Shown: piece after piece, positions 1 to 6,481 of the stretch | How positions within the stretch are numbered: position 1 is the first letter of the stretch | How the letters are laid out: each line of letters begins with the position of its first letter | Origin: Paracoccaceae bacterium | GTDB lineage: Bacteria > Pseudomonadota > Alphaproteobacteria > Rhodobacterales > Rhodobacteraceae | DNA: 9,992 bases | NCBI GenBank assembly: GCA_002400675.1 | Contig: NVQY01000067.1 | Span: 1,296 to 11,287 of the forward strand | Direction of reading: 5' to 3' | Notes under the pieces: model-generated | Told to the model about the DNA's origin: nothing | Database searches by the model: none | What the model saw: the letters and a program-made list of their open reading frames with translations, nothing else | Program-made: the position numbers and the translations under genes

Positions 1-616
1 CGCGCACCTCGGCGGCCAGCCCGTCCATTTCGTCCAGCGCGATGTAGGGCGGGTTCGACACGATCAGATCAAAAACGCCGTCGATTCCGTCGAACCAGTC
101 TGATTGGACGATCTTTGCGCGCGCCTCGACCCGGTGCAGGACCGCGTTGGCGCGGGCCTGAAGACAGGCGGATTCACTTAGGTCGCTACCGACGCCTGTC
201 GCGCGCTGACATTCGCCCAGCAAGGTGATCAGAATACAGCCCGACCCGGTGCCAAGATCCAGCACGCGATCAAATGGCTGGGCCAGTGCCGCCTCTATCA
301 AGATCTCGGTTTCTGGTCTGGGATCAAGCACTTCGCGGCTGACCTTAAAGCGGCGGCTATAAAATTCCCGCTCGCCCAACAGATGCGATACCGGCACCCT
401 GATGGCACGCAGGGCGATCAGGTGTTCATAGCGTTCGGCGATGTCGGGGGCGAGGTCTTCGGGGGCGATCAGGGTGACGCGCGACGCTTCGATCCGGGCG
501 GCGTGGGCCAGCAGAACCCGTGCGTCACGGCCCGGATCATCGACCCCGGCAGCACGAAGACGCGCGGCGGCGGCGGCCATTGCCTGCGCCGCGGTCAGAG
601 CGTTCAGCCGTGTCAT
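1..616 (-). CDS. prmC: Peptide chain release factor N5-glutamine methyltransferase PrmC (HemK), C-terminus cut by window edge
   Basis: PrmC transfers a methyl group from S-adenosylmethionine to the glutamine of the GGQ loop of release factors, in the cytoplasm, which raises termination efficiency. I translated the minus strand from 616 to 1 and found 205 uninterrupted residues without a stop, so about 75-80 C-terminal residues of a usual ~280 are outside the window. Residues 1-80 are the helical, Ala-rich N-terminal domain that recognises the release factor. RPETE lies at 100-104, the SAM-binding DLGTGSGCI at 120-128, and the catalytic NPPY at 188-191, which is diagnostic of glutamine/adenine-N methyltransferases. 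The ATG at 616 comes 2 bases after the prfA stop, so the two are almost certainly cotranscribed and the enzyme sits next to its substrate. The Shine-Dalgarno is weak, which fits translational coupling. Identity is firm from the motifs and neighbour together. Confidence 0.95.
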   Translation of the reverse strand, partial: MTRLNALTAAQAMAAAAARLRAAGVDDPGRDARVLLAHAARIEASRVTLIAPEDLAPDIAERYEHLIALRAIRVPVSHLLGEREFYSRRFKVSREVLDPRPETEILIEAALAQPFDRVLDLGTGSGCILITLLGECQRATGVGSDLSESACLQARANAVLHRVEARAKIVQSDWFDGIDGVFDLIVSNPPYIALDEMDGLAAEVR

Positions 617-618
617 GC

Positions 619-1674
619 CTAGGCACCCATCTCGGCCAGTTTTCGGGCCTGATCGTCGGCGGTCAGCGCGTCGATCACCTCGTCCAGATCGCCAGCCATC
701 ACCGCGTCCAGCTTGTACAGCGTCAGGTTGATGCGGTGGTCGGTCATGCGCCCTTGCGGGAAATTATAGGTGCGGATGCGTTCAGAGCGATCGCCGCTAC
801 CCACCTGCGCCGCGCGATCGGCGGAACGTTCGTCGTCGGCGCGCTGGCGTTCCATATCAAACAGCCGGGTTTTCAGCACCTGCATGGCGATTTCCCGGTT
901 GCGATGCTGGGATTTCTCGGACGAGGTAACAACAATGCCGCTGGGGATATGGGTGATGCGCACAGCCGAATCGGTGGTGTTCACATGCTGCCCCCCGGCC
1001 CCGGAGCTGCGCATGGTGTCGATGCGCAAGTCATTGGTATTGATTTGAATATCCACGTCTTCGGCCTCGGGCAGGACGGCAACGGTGGCGGCAGATGTGT
1101 GAATGCGCCCGCCGCTTTCGGTGGTCGGCACCCGTTGGACACGATGCACGCCGGATTCGTATTTCAGCCGGGCAAACACGTTTTCACCCTTGATATGCGC
1201 GACCACTTCCTTGATCCCGCCAAGTTCGGTTCCGTGTTCCTCGATGATCTCGAATTTCCAGCCGCGCGCCTCGCAATATCGCAGGTACATGCGCAGCAGA
1301 TCACCGGCAAACAGCGCCGCTTCGTCGCCGCCGGTACCGGGGCGGATTTCCAGCATCGCCGGGCGCGCATCCGCCGCGTCGCGGGGCAACAACGTCAGTT
1401 GCAGGGCGTGTTCGGCCTCAGGCATGGCCTCTTTCAGGCGCTGGATTTCCTCGCCCGCCAGTTCCTTCATGTCGGGGTCGTCCAACATCTCTTGCGCGTC
1501 GGCCAGATCGTTGACCAGCGTGTGCCACGCGGCGATCTGTTCGACCACCGGGCGCAAGTCTGAGTATTCCTTGGCAAGGGCCGCAATATCGCCACCCGCC
1601 GCGCCATCGGCCATCGAGGCTTCGAGAAACTGAAACCGCTGGGTTATCTGATGAAGGCGTTCTTCGGGGACCAT
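619..1674 (-). CDS. prfA: Peptide chain release factor 1 (RF1)
   Basis: RF1 reads UAA and UAG stop codons in the ribosomal A site and triggers hydrolysis of peptidyl-tRNA. The product is 351 residues, the usual length. In order it shows an N-terminal helical domain (about 1-100), the RPGTGGDEA segment (111-119), the stop-codon-reading loop with the PxT tripeptide, here PTT at 183-185, and the GGQ catalytic loop at 227-229 within [15 protein letters not shown]. The C-terminal [17 protein letters not shown] and [10 protein letters not shown] blocks are typical of RF1. RF2 is excluded because it carries SPF in place of PxT. An in-frame ATG 12 bases upstream (1686) would add MTPG; I chose 1674 because alphaproteobacterial RF1 proteins normally begin MVP. 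Neither start has a good Shine-Dalgarno. The stop is TAG, itself an RF1 codon. prmC follows after 2 bases. Confidence 0.97.
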   Translation of the reverse strand: MVPEERLHQITQRFQFLEASMADGAAGGDIAALAKEYSDLRPVVEQIAAWHTLVNDLADAQEMLDDPDMKELAGEEIQRLKEAMPEAEHALQLTLLPRDAADARPAMLEIRPGTGGDEAALFAGDLLRMYLRYCEARGWKFEIIEEHGTELGGIKEVVAHIKGENVFARLKYESGVHRVQRVPTTESGGRIHTSAATVAVLPEAEDVDIQINTNDLRIDTMRSSGAGGQHVNTTDSAVRITHIPSGIVVTSSEKSQHRNREIAMQVLKTRLFDMERQRADDERSADRAAQVGSGDRSERIRTYNFPQGRMTDHRINLTLYKLDAVMAGDLDEVIDALTADDQARKLAEMGA

Positions 1675-1702
1675 GCCCGGGGTCATGTGACATCAGGCGC
1701 GA

Positions 1703-1732
1703 TTGGTCAAGAGGGCACATTCATGCTAAACT
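1703..1732 (+). promoter_or_regulatory. Weak sigma-70-type promoter candidate for the small secreted protein gene
   Basis: TTGGTC at 1703-1708 and TAAACT at 1727-1732 are separated by 18 bases. The -35 matches the consensus at three of six positions and the -10 at four of six. It would start transcription near 1739, ahead of the inverted repeat and of the small gene at 1832. The match is poor and could be chance; it is listed because no better candidate was seen between the divergent genes. Confidence 0.2.
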
Positions 1733-1753
1733 GAGGCATCAGGTTCTCGCGAC

Positions 1754-1784
1754 ATCCGCCCGAATTCTGGTGGTGGCGGATTTT
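1754..1784 (+). terminator. GC-rich inverted repeat followed by TTTT, in the leader of the small plus-strand gene
   Basis: ATCCGCC at 1754-1760 pairs perfectly with GGCGGAT at 1775-1781, leaving a 14-base loop, and the right arm runs straight into TTTT (1781-1784). This looks like a weak intrinsic terminator or attenuator for plus-strand transcription. It lies about 50 bases before the small secreted-protein gene and no plus-strand gene ends before it, so an attenuator-like role or chance are both possible. The long loop and short T run lower confidence. Confidence 0.3.
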
Positions 1785-1820
1785 GCGGATGGATGATCTG
1801 AATGAACAACAACTTGAAAC

Positions 1821-1823
1821 AGG
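1821..1823 (+). promoter_or_regulatory. Ribosome-binding site supporting the 1832 start
   Basis: AGG lies 8 bases before the ATG at 1832 and supports that start over the ATG at 1802. It does not settle the question, because a GGA also lies 8 bases before 1802. Confidence 0.45.
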
Positions 1824-1831
1824 TTGATATC

Positions 1832-2119
1832 ATGCGTTTTTTAATAGTTCTACTCGTCTTGATACCGGGCAGTTTAATGGCCCAGGCCAAGGGGCAAAAC
1901 AGCAAGGTAACAGATTGTTATTGCACTGACCGCACCGGATCGCGGGTCGAATTGGGGCAAAGCATCTGCCTTCAGGTGGACGGGCGGATGTTCACGGCGC
2001 AATGCCAGATGTCCCTGAACAACCCGATGTGGCGCGAGATTCAGGAAGGTTGCCTGTCGTCAGAGGTGCAAACCAGCGATCCATTGCTCCAGTCTTTTCC
2101 GGTTAACACCAGTATCTGA
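1832..2119 (+). CDS. Small secreted or periplasmic Cys-rich protein of unknown function
   Basis: The function is not recognised. From the ATG at 1832 the product is 95 residues and begins with a clear Sec signal peptide: Arg2, a hydrophobic core at 3-16 and a likely cleavage after AQA (residue 19). The mature part of about 76 residues has five cysteines (29, 31, 46, 58, 74) including a CYC motif, which suggests disulfides formed in the periplasm. The block from KVTDCYCTDRTG to MSLNNPMWREIQEGC looks like a conserved hypothetical family I associate with Rhodobacteraceae; that is memory, not a search. The last ~20 residues (after Cys74) are Ser/Thr-rich and are encoded opposite the end of the convergent DUF1499 gene, so they may be an extension from a lost stop codon. 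A start at 1802 would add ten residues, MNNNLKQVDI, before the signal peptide. Confidence 0.75.
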   Translation: MRFLIVLLVLIPGSLMAQAKGQNSKVTDCYCTDRTGSRVELGQSICLQVDGRMFTAQCQMSLNNPMWREIQEGCLSSEVQTSDPLLQSFPVNTSI

Positions 2120-2473
2120 ACGCCCGAACCGCAGCCGCGCGAATAGCGTCAGGGTGTCGCCATCCTGTTGCGCGGTGGTGTAATCGGGAAAGCCAAACAC
2201 CGCAGAGCGGGTGATATAGGTCACCATGCCACTGTCCACCGATCCGGCCAGAACGCTGGTACGCGGCGTTTTCAGGGCGATTTCATGCAGCCGCGCCAAC
2301 CCGTCCGCGCCGGTATTGACCACACGAATGGCCCCGGATTTGAAATCCTTGTCCGCAGTTGCCTGCGTTGCAATGTGCCAGCGTTCCGCGTCACTGGGGG
2401 CGACGCGTGCGGCGATGGCAACGACGGCCAGAACCGACAGAATAATCCATAAAATCATCATAATACGCTTCAT
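2060..2473 (-). CDS. DUF1499 family membrane-anchored protein
   Basis: The product has 137 residues. An N-terminal membrane segment at about 4-22 is followed by a soluble domain, probably periplasmic. The C-terminal half carries what I recognise as the DUF1499 signature: TYITRS and FGFPDY at 85-98, then the RLRFGRSDTGVNRKRL block at 113-128. The biochemical role of the family is unknown. It is the last gene of the amidohydrolase-ureohydrolase unit: its ATG is 12 bases after the preceding stop, and its AAGGGG ribosome-binding site touches that stop codon, so it is probably translated together with the ureohydrolase. Whether it shares their function is not shown; it may simply ride in the operon. 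Its 3' end overlaps the convergent small-protein gene by 60 bp, and no terminator is visible after it. Confidence 0.85.
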   Translation of the reverse strand: MKRIMMILWIILSVLAVVAIAARVAPSDAERWHIATQATADKDFKSGAIRVVNTGADGLARLHEIALKTPRTSVLAGSVDSGMVTYITRSAVFGFPDYTTAQQDGDTLTLFARLRFGRSDTGVNRKRLEQWIAGLHL

Positions 2474-2480
2474 CCTTAAA

Positions 2481-2486
2481 CCCCTT
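2481..2486 (-). promoter_or_regulatory. Ribosome-binding site of the DUF1499 gene, touching the upstream stop codon
   Basis: On the minus strand AAGGGG (2486 down to 2481) lies 7 bases before the ATG at 2473. Its first base is the last base of the TAA stop of the upstream ureohydrolase gene, so a ribosome terminating there covers the next initiation signal. Confidence 0.65.
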
Positions 2487-3433
2487 TATCGGGATGTGAC
2501 ACCCGGCAACACACAGAGCATTTCATAGATCAGATTGGCCCCGGTCAGGCCGGTATTTCCCGACGGATCATAGGGTGGCGAGACCTCGACCAGATCACAA
2601 CCGACGATGTTGACACCCTTAAGGGCGCGGATCAGTTGCAGCGCTTGCGGTGTCGTCAGCCCACCGATTTCCGGGGTGCCGGTGCCGGGGGCATAGGCCG
2701 GGTCAAGGCTGTCGATGTCATAGGTGATATAGGTGGGGCGATTGCCGATATCGCGGCGAATTTCTGCGCCCAGATCGCTTAGGTCACGGCCCCACAATTC
2801 ATGCGCCTGAAATTGCTGAAAGCCCCAGCCCTGAGCCTCGGTAAAGTCATCCGCGCCATAGCCTGTGCCGCGCAGACCGATCTGATAGGTCTTGTCCGGT
2901 TGGATCAGCCCCTCTTCCCAAGCGCGGCGAAACACCGTGCCGTGGGTTTCCTTTTCGCCGAACATTTCGTCGTTCACATCCGCATGGGCGTCCACATGCA
3001 CCAGCGCAACGGGGCCGTATTTGCGCGCGATGGCCCGCAGGATCGGCAAGGTGATCGAATGGTCGCCGCCCATCGCCACCGGAATCGTATTCTTGCTTAA
3101 GATCGCGTCGTAACTCTCTGAAATAATGCGGATACTATCGGACAGAGAAAAGGTGTTGATGGCCAGATCGCCAATATCCGCCACCTGCAAACAGTCAAAC
3201 GGCGCGGCACCGGTCGCCATATTATAGGGCCGTATCATCGCACTTTCGGCGCGGATCTGCTTTGGCCCAAACCGGGTGCCCGAGCGCCACGAGGTGCCGA
3301 TATCCATCGGAATGCCCAGCACAGCCACGTCCAACCCGTTGAGTTTGCTGGCAGACGGCAGACGCATGAACGTACCGGGACCGGAAAACCGCGCCAGATC
3401 ATTGCCGCTTACCGGTTGGTTAAAGCCGCTCAT
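2486..3433 (-). CDS. Agmatinase-family ureohydrolase, guanidinobutyrase-like
   Basis: This is a ureohydrolase of the arginase/agmatinase superfamily, a cytoplasmic enzyme with a dinuclear Mn-type site that splits a guanidino group to urea plus an amine. Its 315 residues show the metal motifs GGDHS (122-126, His125), DAHAD (148-152) and DIDSLDP (239-245), plus Glu283 in VEVSPPYD. Several long blocks, such as DIGTSWRSGTRFGP, RAESAMIRPYNMATGAAPFD and FGEKETHGTVFRRA, closely resemble my memory of Pseudomonas guanidinobutyrase GbuA rather than E. coli SpeB, so the likely substrate is 4-guanidinobutyrate or a similar guanidino acid (inference). The chosen ATG at 3433 overlaps the stop of the upstream speB as ATGA and has GGGGGA 7 bases before it. 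An ATG at 3460 is in frame but lies inside speB. Automated annotation may label it speB. Agmatine or guanidinopropionate remain possible substrates. Confidence 0.9.
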   Translation of the reverse strand: MSGFNQPVSGNDLARFSGPGTFMRLPSASKLNGLDVAVLGIPMDIGTSWRSGTRFGPKQIRAESAMIRPYNMATGAAPFDCLQVADIGDLAINTFSLSDSIRIISESYDAILSKNTIPVAMGGDHSITLPILRAIARKYGPVALVHVDAHADVNDEMFGEKETHGTVFRRAWEEGLIQPDKTYQIGLRGTGYGADDFTEAQGWGFQQFQAHELWGRDLSDLGAEIRRDIGNRPTYITYDIDSLDPAYAPGTGTPEIGGLTTPQALQLIRALKGVNIVGCDLVEVSPPYDPSGNTGLTGANLIYEMLCVLPGVTSR

Positions 3434-4392
3434 GTCCGCATCCCCCAGCCCAGAAGGCACAGAATTTCCACCGCCACATGCGCCCCGGCAATCGCCGTCG
3501 CACCCGTGGTGTCAAAGGGCGGCGACACTTCAACCACATCGCCGCCCTTGATGTTGATCCCGGCAATGTCACGCAAGATGATCGACGCCTGCGCACTGGT
3601 CAGCCCGCCCCAGACCGGCGTGCCGGTGCCGGGCGCATAGGCCGGGTCCAGCCCGTCGATATCGAACGTCAGGTAAGTCGGATGATCGCCCAGTATCTGC
3701 TTTATTTTCAAGGCGGTAGCCACCGGTCCCTTTTCATGCACCTCGCGCGCGTCGATGATGTTAACCCCCAATGTGTCCTCGTTAGAGGTGCGGATTCCAA
3801 CCTGAACCGAACGCGCCGGGTCGATCAGCCCCATCTTTACCGCCTTGTAAAACATGGTGCCATGATCGACGCGATCCATGTCGTCATCGGCCCATGTATC
3901 GGTGTGGGCATCAAATTGCAGTAGCGACATCGGGCCATATTTCTCAGCGTAGGCCTGTAGAATCGGGAAGGTGATGTAGTGATCCCCGCCCAACACGACC
4001 GAGGCCACATCCCCCGCCAAAATCCCCGCGATATGCGCCTTCAACGCCGCCGGAAAGGCCAGGATATTGGCATAATCAAACGCCAGATCGCCATAATCAA
4101 CGATCGCCAGCTCGCTTAGCGGATCATAGGGCCAGCCATAGGGCGCATCCGGGCTTTGCAGCGTGCTTGCCTCGCGGATCGCCCGCGGTCCCAGCCGGGT
4201 GCCGGGGCGGTTGGTGACGGCCTGATCAAACGGCACGCCGGTCACGGCAATGTCCACCCCGCGCAGATCCTTGGTATAGCGACGGCGCAGAAAGGACGTG
4301 GCCCCGCCAAAGGTGTTCTCATGCGTTAATCCACGTAAGCTTTGACGTGTAAACGCTTGGTCTACCTGATCTTTTGCATCTTCCAATGCCAT
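3430..4392 (-). CDS. speB: Agmatinase (agmatine ureohydrolase)
   Basis: Agmatinase hydrolyses agmatine to putrescine and urea, the second step from arginine to polyamines. The 320-residue protein carries the ureohydrolase metal site: GGDHYITFP at 135-143 (His138), DAHTD at 161-165, DHGTMFY at 176-182, DIDGLDPAYAPGTGTPVWGG at 244-263 and Glu288 in VEVSPPFD. TGVPFD, the pairing DHGTMFY...KMGLIDP and VQVGIRT match my recollection of E. coli SpeB block for block, which separates it from its guanidinobutyrase-like neighbour. The ATG shares one base with the stop of the upstream amidohydrolase (TAATG) and GGAG lies 8 bases before it; its own stop overlaps the next start as ATGA. All three are therefore one translationally coupled unit. 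No arginine decarboxylase is present in the window, so the source of agmatine is unknown: either endogenous or imported. Confidence 0.92.
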   Translation of the reverse strand: MALEDAKDQVDQAFTRQSLRGLTHENTFGGATSFLRRRYTKDLRGVDIAVTGVPFDQAVTNRPGTRLGPRAIREASTLQSPDAPYGWPYDPLSELAIVDYGDLAFDYANILAFPAALKAHIAGILAGDVASVVLGGDHYITFPILQAYAEKYGPMSLLQFDAHTDTWADDDMDRVDHGTMFYKAVKMGLIDPARSVQVGIRTSNEDTLGVNIIDAREVHEKGPVATALKIKQILGDHPTYLTFDIDGLDPAYAPGTGTPVWGGLTSAQASIILRDIAGINIKGGDVVEVSPPFDTTGATAIAGAHVAVEILCLLGWGMRT

Positions 4393-5585
4393 TATACAAA
4401 CTCCGCCGTGCCAAGTTTGGGCGGGTTCAGAGGCTGTGCCCGCTCCACCAACCGCACAAAGAACGAGGCCCCCACCGGGGCTATGTCGTCGTTGAAATTA
4501 TACTTGGGGTGGTGCAGGCCTGCGCTGTCGCCCTGACCCAGAAACAGATAGGCACCGGGGCGCGATTCCAGCAGATACGAGAAATCCTCGGCCCCCATGC
4601 GCGGGGCGGTATCGTCCGAAACCTGCGCGTCGCCAACCACTTCGCGCGCGACCTGCGCGGCAAATTCCGCGCGGTTGGCGTCATTCACCAGCGGCGGATA
4701 GCCATATTCATAGTCCAGCTCGGCGCTGACCCCGTAACTTGCCGCCTGCCCCTGTACGATTTCGCCCAGCCGCTTGACCACCATCGCCTGCACGTCCTTG
4801 TTGAAGGTGCGCACCGTGCCGTTGATATAGGCGGTGTCGGGAACCACATTATCGACCGAGCCGGTGTGGATCTGCGTCACCGATATCACCAGCCGTTCGG
4901 CGGGGTCGTGGTTGCGGCTGGTAATGGTCTGGATCGCCTGCACAATGCCACAGGCGGCCACCACCGGATCGACGCATTCAGAGGGGCGCGCGCCATGCCC
5001 GCCCTGCCCCTGAATGCGGATATGCATGGTATCAGCCGCCGCCATGACCGGCCCCGGCCCGGTGTGAAACGTCCCGAATTCCAGCCCCGGCCCGTTGTGG
5101 ATGGCAAACACCTGGGCGATGTCGAACCTCTCCATCATGCCCTCTTCGACCATGATCCGCCCGCCGCCTATCGCCTCTTCGGCAGGTTGAAAGATCAACG
5201 CGACGCGGCCCGCGAAATTCCGCGTCTCGGCCAGATAACGCGCCGCCCCCAGCAACATTGCCGTGTGGCCGTCGTGGCCGCAGGCGTGCATGCGACCCTC
5301 GTTTGTACTGGCATAGTCCAGCCCGGTTTCCTCGGTGATCGGCAAGGCGTCCATGTCGGCGCGCAGGCCAATCGTCGGCCCCGTGCCGGAGCCGTTGATG
5401 ATTGCCACCATGCCCGATGTGGCAATGCCCTCGTGCAGTTCATCCACACCGATTTCGCGCAACCGCTCGGCCACAAACGCCGCCGTTTCCGGCAAATCCA
5501 GCGCCAGTTCCGGGATTGTATGCAGATGCTGGCGCCACGCGGCCATGTCGGGCGCGAATTCGGCGATACGATTGACGACGGGCAT
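4392..5585 (-). CDS. M20 family (M20D) metallo-amidohydrolase, hippurate hydrolase/N-acyl-amino acid hydrolase type
   Basis: This is a cytoplasmic zinc- or manganese-dependent hydrolase that cleaves an amide bond to release a free amine or amino acid from an N-acyl conjugate. The 397-residue length is typical. The ordered M20D motifs are HTIPEL (22-27), GLRADMDALPI (73-83), ACGHDGHTAMLLGAARYL (101-118), FQPAEE (132-137), GHGARP (196-201, in the dimerisation/lid region), MGAEDFSYLLE (330-340) and HHPKYNFND (358-366). Predicted metal ligands are Cys102, His104, Glu137, His163 and His358 or His359; Glu136 is the general base. The start at 5585 has a perfect AGGAG 8 bases upstream; longer open-frame starts lie inside mazG. 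It is the first gene of a unit with two ureohydrolases, which suggests an N-acyl polyamine or guanidino substrate, but that is inference. The sequence cannot separate hippurate, indole-acetyl or N-acetyl amino-acid activity. Confidence 0.9.
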   Translation of the reverse strand: MPVVNRIAEFAPDMAAWRQHLHTIPELALDLPETAAFVAERLREIGVDELHEGIATSGMVAIINGSGTGPTIGLRADMDALPITEETGLDYASTNEGRMHACGHDGHTAMLLGAARYLAETRNFAGRVALIFQPAEEAIGGGRIMVEEGMMERFDIAQVFAIHNGPGLEFGTFHTGPGPVMAAADTMHIRIQGQGGHGARPSECVDPVVAACGIVQAIQTITSRNHDPAERLVISVTQIHTGSVDNVVPDTAYINGTVRTFNKDVQAMVVKRLGEIVQGQAASYGVSAELDYEYGYPPLVNDANRAEFAAQVAREVVGDAQVSDDTAPRMGAEDFSYLLESRPGAYLFLGQGDSAGLHHPKYNFNDDIAPVGASFFVRLVERAQPLNPPKLGTAEFV

Positions 5586-5593
5586 GGGCTGGA

Positions 5594-5598
5594 CTCCT
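5594..5598 (-). promoter_or_regulatory. Strong ribosome-binding site fixing the amidohydrolase start
   Basis: AGGAG on the minus strand (5598 down to 5594) is 8 bases before the ATG at 5585. It decides this start against the 42-codon longer frame that would reach 5711 inside the divergent mazG gene. Confidence 0.85.
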
Positions 5599-5649
5599 GT
5601 GGTCGCATTGGGGATTGATGCATCTGACACCGGAATGAAAGCCGCCGCA

Positions 5650-6480
5650 ATGCCAGAAATCTCTCTTATCCACGACCCGGACGCAGGCATCGAACGTCTG
5701 CTGGAAATCATGCGCCGCCTGCGTGACCCCGACAGCGGGTGCCCGTGGGATATCGAACAGGATTTCGCCTCGATCGCGCCCTATACGATCGAGGAAGCCT
5801 ATGAGGTCGCCGATGCGATCGAACGGCGCGCATGGGATGAATTGCCGGGCGAGTTGGGTGATTTGTTGCTGCAAACGGTCTATCACACGCAGATGGGCGC
5901 AGAGGCCGGGCAATTCACCTTTCAAACGGTCGTGCGCGCAATCAGTGACAAGATGGTGGCGCGTCATCCGCATGTGTTTGGCGACGATTCGCGCGATAAA
6001 TCCGCCGAACAGCAGACAAAGGACTGGGAAGCGATCAAAGCCGCCGAGCGGTCGGGCAAGGCGCAAATGGGCGCGTTGGATGGGGTGGCGGCGAACCTTC
6101 CGGCGTTGCTGCGGGCGGTAAAGCTGCAAAATCGCGCGGCGCGGGTGGGGTTTGACTGGCCCGATGCGGGGCAGGTTGTTGACAAGATCGTCGAAGAAGC
6201 TGGCGAGTTGGTCGAGGCGCGCGATTTGCACGACGTGGACAAGATGGAGGATGAATTTGGCGATTTGCTGTTTGTAATGGCCAATCTGGCGCGTCATCTG
6301 GGCGTTGATCCCGAGGCGGCCCTGCGGCGCACCAACGCCAAGTTCATTCGCCGGTTTGCGGCGGTCGAGGCGCGGTTGGACGCCATCGGCAGGAAACCGC
6401 AGGACAGCGATCTTGAAGAGATGGACGCGCTGTGGGATGCAGTGAAACGGGATGAACACCGGGGAAAAACAGGGGACTGA
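5650..6480 (+). CDS. mazG: Nucleoside triphosphate pyrophosphohydrolase MazG
   Basis: MazG hydrolyses (d)NTPs to NMPs and pyrophosphate and acts as a house-cleaning enzyme; in E. coli it also influences ppGpp levels. The 276-residue product has two tandem MazG domains, as in the long E. coli-type form (~263). Domain 1 carries the Mg-binding EExxE...ExxD pattern at Glu48, Glu49, Glu52, Glu68 and Asp71, after GCPWDIEQDF. Domain 2 carries it at Glu182, Glu183, Glu186, Glu202 and Asp205, after NRAARVGFDWP (161-171). Both metal sites look intact. The start is uncertain: ATG at 5650 (chosen, giving MPEISLIHDP) or 5635 (adding MKAAA); neither has a good Shine-Dalgarno. It is divergent from the amidohydrolase gene across only 64 bases. 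The nucleoside hydrolase gene follows one base after the stop, pointing to a shared nucleotide clean-up or salvage transcript. Confidence 0.94.
   Translation: MPEISLIHDPDAGIERLLEIMRRLRDPDSGCPWDIEQDFASIAPYTIEEAYEVADAIERRAWDELPGELGDLLLQTVYHTQMGAEAGQFTFQTVVRAISDKMVARHPHVFGDDSRDKSAEQQTKDWEAIKAAERSGKAQMGALDGVAANLPALLRAVKLQNRAARVGFDWPDAGQVVDKIVEEAGELVEARDLHDVDKMEDEFGDLLFVMANLARHLGVDPEAALRRTNAKFIRRFAAVEARLDAIGRKPQDSDLEEMDALWDAVKRDEHRGKTGD
6471..6475 (+). promoter_or_regulatory. Ribosome-binding site fixing the nucleoside hydrolase start, inside the end of mazG
   Basis: AGGGG lies 6 bases before the ATG at 6482 and within the last codons of mazG. It selects 6482 over the in-frame ATG at 6452, which lies wholly inside mazG. 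Confidence 0.8.
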
Positions 6481-6481
6481 C

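Noticed and set aside
520..1563. Long plus-strand open frame of 347 codons opposite prfA
   Set aside because: It is antisense to a certain RF1 gene, rich in His, Arg and Gly as expected from a GC-rich reverse complement, and has no recognisable domain.
1682..1710. TTGACC at 1705-1710 (minus strand) as a -35 box for prfA
   Set aside because: At 15-18 base spacing the possible -10 hexamers (for example CATGAC) do not resemble TATAAT, and one would overlap the start codon.
2486..4392. The two ureohydrolase genes as a recent tandem duplication
   Set aside because: Apart from the shared metal motifs the proteins differ throughout, and each resembles a different characterised subfamily, so they are old paralogues.
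5572..5600. TTGACG at 5572-5577 (plus strand) as a -35 box for mazG
   Set aside because: The hexamer at 17-base spacing is TCCTGT, which matches the -10 consensus at only two positions; the sequence lies inside amidohydrolase coding.
4374..5618. Long plus-strand open frame of 414 codons opposite the M20 amidohydrolase
   Set aside because: The amidohydrolase frame has all its catalytic motifs and a good ribosome-binding site; the opposite frame is compositionally a shadow.
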